Source: Frankiales bacterium
Lineage (GTDB): Bacteria; Actinomycetota; Actinomycetes; Mycobacteriales; SCTD01
Length of the DNA stretch: 8,637 nt
Assembly: GCA_025966295.1 (NCBI GenBank)
Contig: JAOPVD010000121.1
Location: 1-8,637 of the forward strand
Direction of reading: 5' to 3'
The first letter of the stretch is position 1, and every line of letters starts with the position of its first letter. The notes under the pieces were generated by a model. It had not been told where the DNA came from. It saw only the letters and a program-made list of their open reading frames with translations, and did not search any database. Positions 1-5,662 of this stretch are shown here, in pieces. A program made the translations under genes and the position numbers.

Positions 1-302
1 GACGCGAGCAACGCCACGGTCTGCGGCGCCTCGTCCGCGGACGGCCCCAGGACCACCGGTACATCAACGGGCAATTGCTGGGCGAACGGCGTGAGGCCGT
101 CGTGGGTGGTGCTGCGGGCGGCGGCCGTCGCGAGCGCGGCCAGGCCAGGCTCCCGGCACAGCCCGAACCACGCCGCGGCGCTCCCGCCGCCGGGGTCGGC
201 CTCCACCACCGTGGCACCCGGCGTGGGCCAGCGTGCCGCCATCGCCATCGCCAGGGTCGTCGCCCCGGGCGAGCCCTTCACCGATCCGATCGCGATCAGC
301 AT
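1..302 (-). CDS. MinD/CpaE-like P-loop ATPase, N-terminal part (cut by window edge)
   Basis: Only the first ~100 residues are inside the window; the C-terminus lies beyond base 1. The protein opens MLIAIGSVKGSPGATTLAMA, a ParA/MinD-type beta-strand plus P-loop, followed by VVEADPGGG (about residues 37-45), matching the second nucleotide-site strand of this superfamily. The loop reads KGSPGATT where canonical members have KGGVGKTT: the signature lysine K9 is present but the P-loop lysine is replaced by A14. Actinobacterial relatives with GSPGxTT loops are known to me near Flp/Tad pilus genes, where CpaE/TadZ-like proteins position the secretion machinery. The upstream ORF ends in a SAF/CpaB-like segment, which supports a pilus-locus assignment. 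The ATG at 302 is five bases after the upstream stop. An in-frame GTG at 311 would overlap that stop as GTGA and is an equally good start. Nucleotide hydrolysis is uncertain because of the missing lysine. Confidence 0.75.
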   Translation of the reverse strand, partial: MLIAIGSVKGSPGATTLAMAMAARWPTPGATVVEADPGGGSAAAWFGLCREPGLAALATAAARSTTHDGLTPFAQQLPVDVPVVLGPSADEAPQTVALLA

Positions 303-307
303 CGCCG

Positions 308-703
308 TCACCCGCCCGCGCCGCGAACGACCAGCGCGACATCACCCGCGGCACCGGCGACGCGCAGCGCATCGGCCGACTGCAGCAACAGCGACACCAC
401 CGTCGTGCCCGCGGAGTCCGCCGGCCGGACAGCGACCACCACCGCATTGGCCGGTGAGGTGCTGTTGCTGCTCTGATTGGACGCACCGGCGCTCGGCAGA
501 ACCAGGCCGCGGTTGCGGGCGTGCCGGACGAAGTGCGTGACGCCGTGCTCCCGCGCCACCTCGACGGTCCGGTCGCTCGACCCGTCGTCGATGATGAGCA
601 CGATGATCTCGTCGATCCCGTCGATCTGCTTCGGGATGGTCTCGAGGACCGCGGGCAGCGTCTCCTCCTCGTTGAGGCAGGGGACCTGGACAACAAGACG
701 CAC
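308..703 (-). CDS. Chimeric ORF: GT2 glycosyltransferase N-terminal fragment fused to SAF/CpaB-like C-terminal fragment
   Basis: This 131-residue ORF starts at GTG 703, with a GAGG ribosome-binding sequence 8 bases upstream. Residues 1-67 are the first half of a GT-A fold family 2 glycosyltransferase: VPCLNEEETLP (7-17), the nucleotide-sugar strand ending IIDDGSSDRT (37-46), and HARNRGL (61-67), which in full enzymes runs into the acceptor and DxD half. That half is absent. After residue 67 the protein changes to a Ser/Asn-rich linker (GASNQSSNSTSPAN, 73-86) and then VVVAVRPADSAGTTVVSLLL...AGDVALVV (88-126), which resembles the last strand pair of SAF-domain pilus-assembly proteins (CpaB/RcpC). 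The SAF half lacks its membrane anchor and SAF core. Full GT2 enzymes are roughly 220-350 residues and CpaB-like proteins 200 or more, so neither half should work as in its parent family. The ATPase gene follows after 5 bases, as expected downstream of an intact SAF gene. This is either a deletion-made fusion or an assembly join. Confidence 0.72.
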   Translation of the reverse strand: MRLVVQVPCLNEEETLPAVLETIPKQIDGIDEIIVLIIDDGSSDRTVEVAREHGVTHFVRHARNRGLVLPSAGASNQSSNSTSPANAVVVAVRPADSAGTTVVSLLLQSADALRVAGAAGDVALVVRGAGG

Positions 704-734
704 GGGTGAGACCTCGATCAGTCGGAGGGGCCCG

Positions 735-740
735 AGTCTA
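735..740 (-). promoter_or_regulatory. Candidate -10 box for the chimeric GT2/SAF ORF
   Basis: Read on the minus strand this is TAGACT, fitting the actinobacterial TAnnnT pattern. Transcription would start near 728, leaving a leader of about 25 bases that carries the GAGG ribosome-binding sequence before GTG 703. An ATGACA that could serve as a -35 lies at 762-767, but the 21-base spacer is longer than the usual 17-18, so the -35 is doubtful. Confidence 0.35.
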
Positions 741-747
741 TCGGCGC

Positions 748-761
748 GGCCGGCGCCGGCC
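748..761. repeat. Perfect 14-bp palindrome in the divergent intergenic region
   Basis: GGCCGGCGCCGGCC is its own reverse complement. It lies in the 114-base gap between the divergent genes starting at 703 and 818, upstream of the candidate minus-strand -10 box and between it and the only -35-like hexamer. It could be an operator, but in DNA this GC-rich such palindromes also occur by chance. Confidence 0.3.
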
Positions 762-803
762 TGTCATCCCGCCCGGCGCCACGGCACAGGCCGCCGCACC
801 GTT

Positions 804-809
804 TAGGCT
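804..809 (+). promoter_or_regulatory. Candidate -10 box giving a leaderless transcript for the first GT-C gene
   Basis: TAGGCT matches the TAnnnT -10 consensus and ends 8 bases before the GTG start at 818. Transcription would therefore begin at or within a base or two of the start codon. No Shine-Dalgarno sequence is visible in that spacer, which agrees with leaderless translation, common in actinobacteria. No convincing -35 is seen around 781-786. Confidence 0.45.
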
Positions 810-817
810 CCGTCACC

Positions 818-2398
818 GTGCCGGAACCCACCACGACGTTCGGCCTGCGAGCGCTGGTGCGAGGCGTTCCGCGGCCGGTGTGGGCGTGCACGGCCCTGTT
901 CGGGGTGCTGCTGTCGCTGCACGCGCTCCTCACCCCGCTCTACCGCGCGCCCGATGAGGCCCGGCACGTCGACACCGTGCTGTCGCTGCGCGACGGCCGC
1001 GGCTACCCGCCGGCCGGCGAGGCGGTCCTGGGTACCGGCGTCCTCGGCTCCTATCCGGCGGCCGGCTACAGCGTCCCGCGTGCCGACGGCGGGCAGTCGC
1101 GGGCGCCGCTGCCGCTCACCGGCCCGGCTCCGGACGTGGCCGCGGCACCGTCGTTCCGGGACGTCACCCCACCCGCGCTGGCCACCCGGCAGCTGAACCA
1201 GATGACCCAGCACCCGCCGCTGTACTACGCGGCCGGTGCCGCTGCGCTCTGGCTGCTGCCGGGCGACCAGGACCTGCCGTTCCCGTACGTCATCGGGCTG
1301 CTGCGGCTGCTGTCGGTGCTGTGCCTCGTGCCGCTGCCGCTGCTGGCCTTCGCGGCCGCCCGGCGGCTGCTCGGGGACGGCCCGGCGGCGCTGGCCGCGG
1401 CCGCCGTCCCGCTGGCGGTGCCACAGCTGCTGCACATCGGCGGCAGCGTCTCCAACGACAACCTCCTCACGCTGCTGCTCGGCGTGCTGACGGTGGCGCT
1501 GGTCCACGTCTCGCTCGGCGACACGTCCCGGCGGACCGCCGTCACGGTGGGGCTGCTCGCCGCCGCCGCCCTGCTCACCAAGGGCTTCGCCCTGCTCGCG
1601 CTGCCGTGGCTGGTGCTCGCGTACGGCGTGGCCTTCCGGCGGGCCCGCACCGCCCTGACCTCGGGCGCCCTGGCGCTGGCCCTGAGCGCCCTCGGCGGCT
1701 GGTGGTACGTCCTCAACCTGGTCCGCTACGGCGAGCTTCAGCCCGAGGAGACCATCGACGCCGCCTACCCGCCGGCCGGGCCGGAGTTCGCAGCCAGCCT
1801 GCGGGTCTTCGCCGAGCAGTTCGCCGACAAGGTGAGCAACCGGTTCTGGGGCAACTTCGGCTACCTGGAGGTCCCGCTGCCCAGCGCCCTCACCACCGGC
1901 GCCACCGTCCTGCTGCTGCTGCTCGTCGCGATCGGCCTCGGGCGGACCCGGCCACGGGCAGCCGCCCTGCTGCTCCTGCTGCCTGCCGTCGGCATCGGCA
2001 CGATGCTGTTCGCCGGCACCTACGACTTCTACCGCGACCACGGTGTCTTCCCGGGCCTGCAGGGCCGGTACCTGTTCCCGGCGCTGGTGGGGCTCGCGGT
2101 CCTGGTCGGCAGCGGCGCCGCCCGGTTGGCGCGCGGCTTCGCTCCCGCCGCGGTGCTGCTCGGCGCGCTGCTCGGCCAGGCCTACGCCCTGCGGGTCGTC
2201 GTGACCAGCTTCTGGCCCGGCGGCGCGCTGGAGGCGTTGCGGCACGGGGCCAGCTGGTCCTGGGCGCCGGCCCCGGTGGTCGTCGGGCTGTGCGCCGGCG
2301 CCGCCGTGCTCGGGCTGGCCGCCCTCGCGCTGCTCGGCGGCACCGCCGTCGACCGGGCCCCGATCCCGGTCCCCATGCCCGAGAGCGTCACCGCGTGA
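818..2398 (+). CDS. DUF2142-like multi-span membrane protein, probable GT-C glycosyltransferase (copy 1)
   Basis: A 526-residue polytopic membrane protein. A first hydrophobic segment (about residues 22-39) is followed by the loop motif APDEARHVD (44-52), an acidic DE plus His/Asp signature typical of DUF2142 and GT-C fold families. Further family-type motifs are QHPPLYY in the next large loop, GSVSNDN at about 208-215, LTKGFA at about 252, GGWWYVLNLVRYG near 292, and LQGRYLFP at about 413. Hydrophobic helices fill the space between them and continue to the C-terminus. Such proteins are thought to transfer sugars from polyprenyl-phosphate donors outside the membrane; the substrate here is unknown. 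The GTG at 818 is the first plausible start and sits 8 bases after a TAGGCT box. The stop overlaps the next start as GTGA. The next gene is a clear paralogue, sharing these motifs in the same order. Confidence 0.85.
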   Translation: MPEPTTTFGLRALVRGVPRPVWACTALFGVLLSLHALLTPLYRAPDEARHVDTVLSLRDGRGYPPAGEAVLGTGVLGSYPAAGYSVPRADGGQSRAPLPLTGPAPDVAAAPSFRDVTPPALATRQLNQMTQHPPLYYAAGAAALWLLPGDQDLPFPYVIGLLRLLSVLCLVPLPLLAFAAARRLLGDGPAALAAAAVPLAVPQLLHIGGSVSNDNLLTLLLGVLTVALVHVSLGDTSRRTAVTVGLLAAAALLTKGFALLALPWLVLAYGVAFRRARTALTSGALALALSALGGWWYVLNLVRYGELQPEETIDAAYPPAGPEFAASLRVFAEQFADKVSNRFWGNFGYLEVPLPSALTTGATVLLLLLVAIGLGRTRPRAAALLLLLPAVGIGTMLFAGTYDFYRDHGVFPGLQGRYLFPALVGLAVLVGSGAARLARGFAPAAVLLGALLGQAYALRVVVTSFWPGGALEALRHGASWSWAPAPVVVGLCAGAAVLGLAALALLGGTAVDRAPIPVPMPESVTA

Positions 2399-3909
2399 GG
2401 AGGGTGCCCGCCGTCGTGTGGGTGCTCGTCGGGCTGGGCGCCGCGCTGCTGTGCGTCTACGCGCTGCTGTTCCCGCCCTACACCGGCTTCGACGAGCCGC
2501 AGCACGTGGACATGACGCTCGCGGTGCAGCACGGCGAGGCCTGGCCGTGGCCCGGGCCCGGTGAGCTGCCGCTCTCGCTCGGCGTGGCGGCCTCGTCCAA
2601 CCCGGTCTACTTCGGACCGCTGAGCAGGCACCCGTACACGAACGACCCGTATCCCGACCACCGGGCCTCGCTGGCCGAGCTCGGCGGCCGGGCCCCGTCG
2701 GCGCAGAACTACCCCAACCAGATGGTCCAGCACCCGCCGGCGTTCTACCTCATGGGCGCCGGGCTGCTCGCGCTGCTGCCGGGCGACGCCGACTGGCCCT
2801 ACGACCGGGTCGTCGGGGTGCTGCGGCTGCTGAGCATCGCGCTGCTGGTGCCGCTGCCGCTGCTGGCCTTCCACGCCGCGTCCCGCCTCACCGCCTCGCA
2901 GCCGGCCGCGGTCGCCGCCGCCGCGCTGAGCCTCGCGATCCCCGGCCTGACGCGCGTCGGCGCCAGCGTGCAGAACGACAACCTGCTGATCCTCGCGGCG
3001 AGCGGCCTGCTGCTCGGGCTGGTGCGGGTCGCGACCGGCGACCTGACCCGCCGCACCGCCGTCGCGGTCGGGCTGCTGACCGCGCTGGCCCTGCTCAGCA
3101 AGGGCTTCGCGCTGGTCCTGCCGCCGGTGGTGCTGCTCGCCTACGCCCTCAACCGTCGGGGCTGGTGGCGCTCCGCCGCGGTCGCGCTCGGCGTCGGGGC
3201 GGTCGGCGGCAGCTGGTACCTCGTCAACCTGCTGCGGTTCGGCACGCTGCAGCCGGAGGGGCTGGGCGCGGTGGCCGACGCCGACTTCCGCGGGCCGGCG
3301 ACCCCCGGCGTGGCCCGGCCGCTGACCACCTACGCGACCACCGTCGCGCAGACCCTGGACCGCCGCTTCTGGGGCGCCATCGGCACCCCGGACTCCCCCG
3401 GCCTCTCGCCCCGGGTGTGCTGGCTGCTGACGGCGGTCGCGGTGCTGCTGGCGGTGGTGGCGTTGGTGACCCTGAAGCGCCGGCTGGCTCTGGGGATGCT
3501 GCTCCTGCCGCTGCCACTGACCCTGCTCGTGGTGGTCGCGGGGAGCCTGCCGTGGTACCGCTTCAACGGCCGGCTGCCGGGCGTGCAGGGCCGCTACTTC
3601 TACCCGTGCGTGCTCGGGCTGCTGGTGGTGGCCGCCGTCGGCCTGGTCGCCGTGCTGCGCCGCCGGGCCGCGTGGGCCCCGCTGCTGGCGGTGCTCTTCG
3701 CGCTCGTCATGCAGGCCTGGGCGCTGAGCATCGTGCTGCGCGAGTACTGGCTGCCCGGCTCGGACGTCGCCGCCGGCATCGAGGGGATCGCGCACTGGTC
3801 GCCGTGGCCGGCGGCCGTCACCGTGCTGCCGTTCCTCGCGCTGGTGGTGCTGGCACCGGCCGCGCTGCTCCTGGTCGCCCGAGAGCCGCTGCGCCGTGCC
3901 AGCCCCTGA
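2395..3909 (+). CDS. DUF2142-like multi-span membrane protein, probable GT-C glycosyltransferase (copy 2)
   Basis: A 504-residue polytopic membrane protein and tandem paralogue of the preceding gene. The N-terminal helix (about residues 5-26) leads to GFDEPQHVD (31-39), matching APDEARHVD in copy 1. Then follow NQMVQHPPAFY (from about 108), LLPGDADWPYDRVVGVLRLL, GASVQNDN (about 189-196), LLSKGFAL, GGSWYLVNLLRFGTLQPEG and VQGRYFYP (from about 396). The loop between the first DE motif and QHPP is about 19 residues shorter than in copy 1 and differs in sequence, suggesting a different substrate. The chosen start, GTG 2395, overlaps the upstream stop by 4 bases, with a GAGAG sequence about 9-14 bases upstream. 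The in-frame GTG at 2416, downstream of AGGAGG (2398-2403), is a possible alternative. The role is presumed to be lipid-linked sugar transfer in surface glycan synthesis; no substrate can be named. Confidence 0.85.
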   Translation: MRRVPAVVWVLVGLGAALLCVYALLFPPYTGFDEPQHVDMTLAVQHGEAWPWPGPGELPLSLGVAASSNPVYFGPLSRHPYTNDPYPDHRASLAELGGRAPSAQNYPNQMVQHPPAFYLMGAGLLALLPGDADWPYDRVVGVLRLLSIALLVPLPLLAFHAASRLTASQPAAVAAAALSLAIPGLTRVGASVQNDNLLILAASGLLLGLVRVATGDLTRRTAVAVGLLTALALLSKGFALVLPPVVLLAYALNRRGWWRSAAVALGVGAVGGSWYLVNLLRFGTLQPEGLGAVADADFRGPATPGVARPLTTYATTVAQTLDRRFWGAIGTPDSPGLSPRVCWLLTAVAVLLAVVALVTLKRRLALGMLLLPLPLTLLVVVAGSLPWYRFNGRLPGVQGRYFYPCVLGLLVVAAVGLVAVLRRRAAWAPLLAVLFALVMQAWALSIVLREYWLPGSDVAAGIEGIAHWSPWPAAVTVLPFLALVVLAPAALLLVAREPLRRASP

Positions 3910-4891
3910 CGTCACGGTCGTCGTCGTCACCTGGCAGGGCGCCCACCTGATCGGGCCCTGCCTGGACGCGCTGCTGGCGCAGGAGTCGACGCACGACGTC
4001 GACGTGGTCGTGGTCGACAACGGCTCCACGGACGGCACCGTCGAGCTGCTGGCCGACCGCTACCCCACGGTGCGGGTGCTGCAGTCCGGCACCAACCTCG
4101 GGTTCGCGGGCGGCTGCAACGTCGCCCTCGCGGGCGTCGCGACGCCGTACGCGGTGCTGCTCAACAACGACGCGCGCCCCGAGCCGGGCTGGCTCGACGC
4201 GCTGCTCGCGCCGTTCGGCCAGCCCGACGTCGCGTCGGTGTCGTCGAAGGTGCTTTTCGAGGACTCCGGCCTGCTCAACAGCGCCGGCGCCCTCTTGTGG
4301 GCGGACGGGCACGGCGCCGACCGCGGCTTCCGCGACGACCCCGCGCGGTACGACGAGCCGGCGGACCTGCTGGTCCTGTCGGGTACCGCGGTGGCGCTGC
4401 GCACCGCCGCGCTCGCGCAGGTCGGGCTGATGGACGCGCGGCTGTTCCTCTACTACGAGGACACCGACCTGGGCTGGCGGCTGCGGTTGGCCGGTTGGCG
4501 CAACGTGTACGCCCCGGGCGCCGTGGTCCGGCACCTGCACGCCGCCACCGCGGGAGTGCAGTCCCCGCTGTTCCGGTTCTACAACGACCGCAACCGCCTG
4601 CTGGTGCTCGTGAAGGACGCGACCGCGGGGCGGGCGCTGCGCGCGGTGCTGCGGTACCTGCTCACCCTGCTGGCGGCGGTGGCCCGGCGCGACCTGACAC
4701 TGCTGCCGCTGCGACTGCGGGTGCTGCGGTCCTTCGTCCGGCTGCTCCCCCACGCCCTGCGGCAGCGGCGGCGCATCGGCCGCACCGCGGCCGTCCCCCG
4801 CCGGACCCTCGAGGCGGAGCTGCTGCCCGTGTACCTGCGGCGGCCCGACGGCGGGTTGCAGCGTCCCCCGGACGCGGATTCGGGCGGCTAG
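3896..4891 (+). CDS. Family 2 glycosyltransferase, rhamnosyltransferase-like
   Basis: A 331-residue GT-A enzyme, likely cytoplasmic and nucleotide-sugar dependent, of the WbbL/RfbF-like branch. Visible in order: VTVVVVTWQG (6-15); VDNGSTDGT (40-48), the nucleotide-binding strand end; NLGFAGGCN (67-75); LLNNDARPEPGWL (88-100), the metal-binding DxD-equivalent; and FLYYEDTDLGWRLRLAGW (184-201), which holds the ED catalytic-base region and the DxGWR acceptor motif. VVRHLHAAT (210-218) is the conserved post-catalytic His segment. After about residue 225 the sequence is Arg/Leu-rich and amphipathic, which could press the enzyme onto the inner membrane. The start GTG 3896 overlaps the preceding gene by 14 bases, so translation is probably coupled, with GAGAG at 3881 as a weak ribosome-binding sequence. 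It probably adds a sugar (rhamnose is common in this branch) to a lipid-linked glycan used with the two upstream GT-C proteins. Donor identity is inferred. Confidence 0.9.
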   Translation: MPAPDVTVVVVTWQGAHLIGPCLDALLAQESTHDVDVVVVDNGSTDGTVELLADRYPTVRVLQSGTNLGFAGGCNVALAGVATPYAVLLNNDARPEPGWLDALLAPFGQPDVASVSSKVLFEDSGLLNSAGALLWADGHGADRGFRDDPARYDEPADLLVLSGTAVALRTAALAQVGLMDARLFLYYEDTDLGWRLRLAGWRNVYAPGAVVRHLHAATAGVQSPLFRFYNDRNRLLVLVKDATAGRALRAVLRYLLTLLAAVARRDLTLLPLRLRVLRSFVRLLPHALRQRRRIGRTAAVPRRTLEAELLPVYLRRPDGGLQRPPDADSGG

Positions 4892-4894
4892 GGT
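4889..4894 (+). promoter_or_regulatory. Candidate -10 box of the lipoprotein gene
   Basis: TAGGGT fits TAnnnT. Its first three bases are the stop codon of the GT2 gene. Transcription would start near 4901, giving a leader of about 24 bases containing the ribosome-binding sequence. No good -35 is visible at the expected spacing. Confidence 0.4.
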
Positions 4895-4903
4895 CCTGAC
4901 CCT
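4890..4903. promoter_or_regulatory. Inverted repeat overlapping the lipoprotein -10 box (possible operator)
   Basis: AGGGTC-CT-GACCCT has perfect 6-base arms and covers most of the candidate -10 and the predicted transcription start. A repressor bound here would block the promoter. The element is short, so chance is not excluded. Confidence 0.3.
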
Positions 4904-4911
4904 GCGCATCG

Positions 4912-4917
4912 AGAGGA
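4912..4917 (+). promoter_or_regulatory. Ribosome binding site of the lipoprotein gene
   Basis: AGAGGA lies 7 bases before ATG 4925, the best Shine-Dalgarno sequence in the window. It fixes the start of the lipoprotein ORF. Confidence 0.65.
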
Positions 4918-4924
4918 ACTGGGT

Positions 4925-5650
4925 ATGTCGAAGCTCCTGCGGGTAGGGGTCGCGCTCGCCGCGACCGTGGCGGTCACGGCCTGTGGCGGGGGCTCGGGCT
5001 CCGGGTCGTCCTCCGGCTCGACCGACACGGCGCCGAGCACGAGCGCGGCGACCGCGGCGGCCACGGCCATCAACCTCGTCAAGGCCGACCTGCCCGGCTA
5101 CAACGCCACGCCGCACGACAGCTCCTCGGACAGCGACCCGGACAACGTGGCCTTCGCGAGCTGCGTCGGCGCCTCGGCGCCCAACAGCGGCGACGTCGTC
5201 GACCTGTACTCGGAGGACTTCGAGAAGGGCACCCAGCTCGACTCCAAGCAGGTCAGCTCCGAGGTGACCGTCGTGAAGTCGCAGAGCACCGCCCGCAAGG
5301 ACCTCAAGGCCTTCCAGGGCGACAAGACCAAGACCTGCCTGGAGACGTTCGTCGGCAAGCTGCTCACCAAGCAGGCCGGGGAGGCGAGCGGGGTCACGTT
5401 CGCCACGCCCACCATCAGCCGGCTCGACCCCCAGGGCGCCGGCACGGACGGCACCTTCGGCTACGCCGTCACGACCACGGCGAAGGCGGCCGGTCTCAGC
5501 CTCCCGTTCGAGATCACGATCCAGGGCCTGCTGGTGAAGCACACCGGCACGCAGCTGACGACGCTGTCGGTTGGTGGCCCCTTCCCGGCCGCCGACCGCG
5601 ACGCGCTGTTCGCCAAGCTGGTCGAGCGCTCCAAGAGCTCGGCCGTCTAG
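4925..5650 (+). CDS. Secreted lipoprotein of unknown function
   Basis: 241 residues. The N-terminus is a textbook lipoprotein signal: Lys3/Arg6, a hydrophobic core (V7-V17) and the lipobox VTAC with acylated Cys20. The mature protein should therefore be anchored to the outer face of the cytoplasmic membrane. Residues 21-47 form a Gly/Ser then Ala/Thr-rich linker. The remaining ~190 residues look like one soluble domain with many charged residues. It contains two cysteines (in FASCVG and TKTCLE) that could form a disulfide, and the C-terminal strand pattern IQGLLVKHTGTQLTTLSVGG. I do not recognise the domain; LpqN-like or PknH-sensor-like folds are possible in actinobacteria but unproven. The gene has its own -10 candidate and a good ribosome-binding sequence, so it may be expressed separately from the glycosyltransferase operon it follows. 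It is convergent with the acetyltransferase gene, 4 bases away. Confidence 0.85.
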   Translation: MSKLLRVGVALAATVAVTACGGGSGSGSSSGSTDTAPSTSAATAAATAINLVKADLPGYNATPHDSSSDSDPDNVAFASCVGASAPNSGDVVDLYSEDFEKGTQLDSKQVSSEVTVVKSQSTARKDLKAFQGDKTKTCLETFVGKLLTKQAGEASGVTFATPTISRLDPQGAGTDGTFGYAVTTTAKAAGLSLPFEITIQGLLVKHTGTQLTTLSVGGPFPAADRDALFAKLVERSKSSAV

Positions 5651-5662
5651 CGGCTCACCGCT
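5649..5662. terminator. Weak hairpin at the convergent gene junction
   Basis: AGCGG-CTCA-CCGCT forms a 5-bp GC-rich stem across the last bases of both convergent genes. Further 6-bp hairpins sit at 5675-5688 and 5678-5692 inside the end of the acetyltransferase gene. There is no T-tract, so classical intrinsic termination is doubtful; this may only slow polymerase from either side. Confidence 0.2.

Noticed and set aside
762..767. ATGACA as a -35 box for the left-hand minus-strand gene
   Set aside because: The spacer to the -10 candidate is 21 bases, too long for a standard housekeeping sigma promoter; kept only as a remark.
1321..2394. Open-frame extension upstream of the second GT-C gene, making an apparent 862-residue protein
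   Set aside because: The added 358 residues are an out-of-frame reading of the first GT-C gene. The real N-terminal membrane helix begins just after GTG 2395.
2182..4038. Long minus-strand open frame opposite the GT-C genes
   Set aside because: Gln/Arg/His-rich low-complexity translation typical of the antisense of GC-biased coding DNA. The plus-strand genes have recognisable motifs throughout, and this frame has none.
3818..5542. Long minus-strand open frame opposite the GT2 and lipoprotein genes
   Set aside because: Its translation is Arg/Gly/Val-rich with no domain signal, and it runs across two well-supported plus-strand genes and their intergenic gap.
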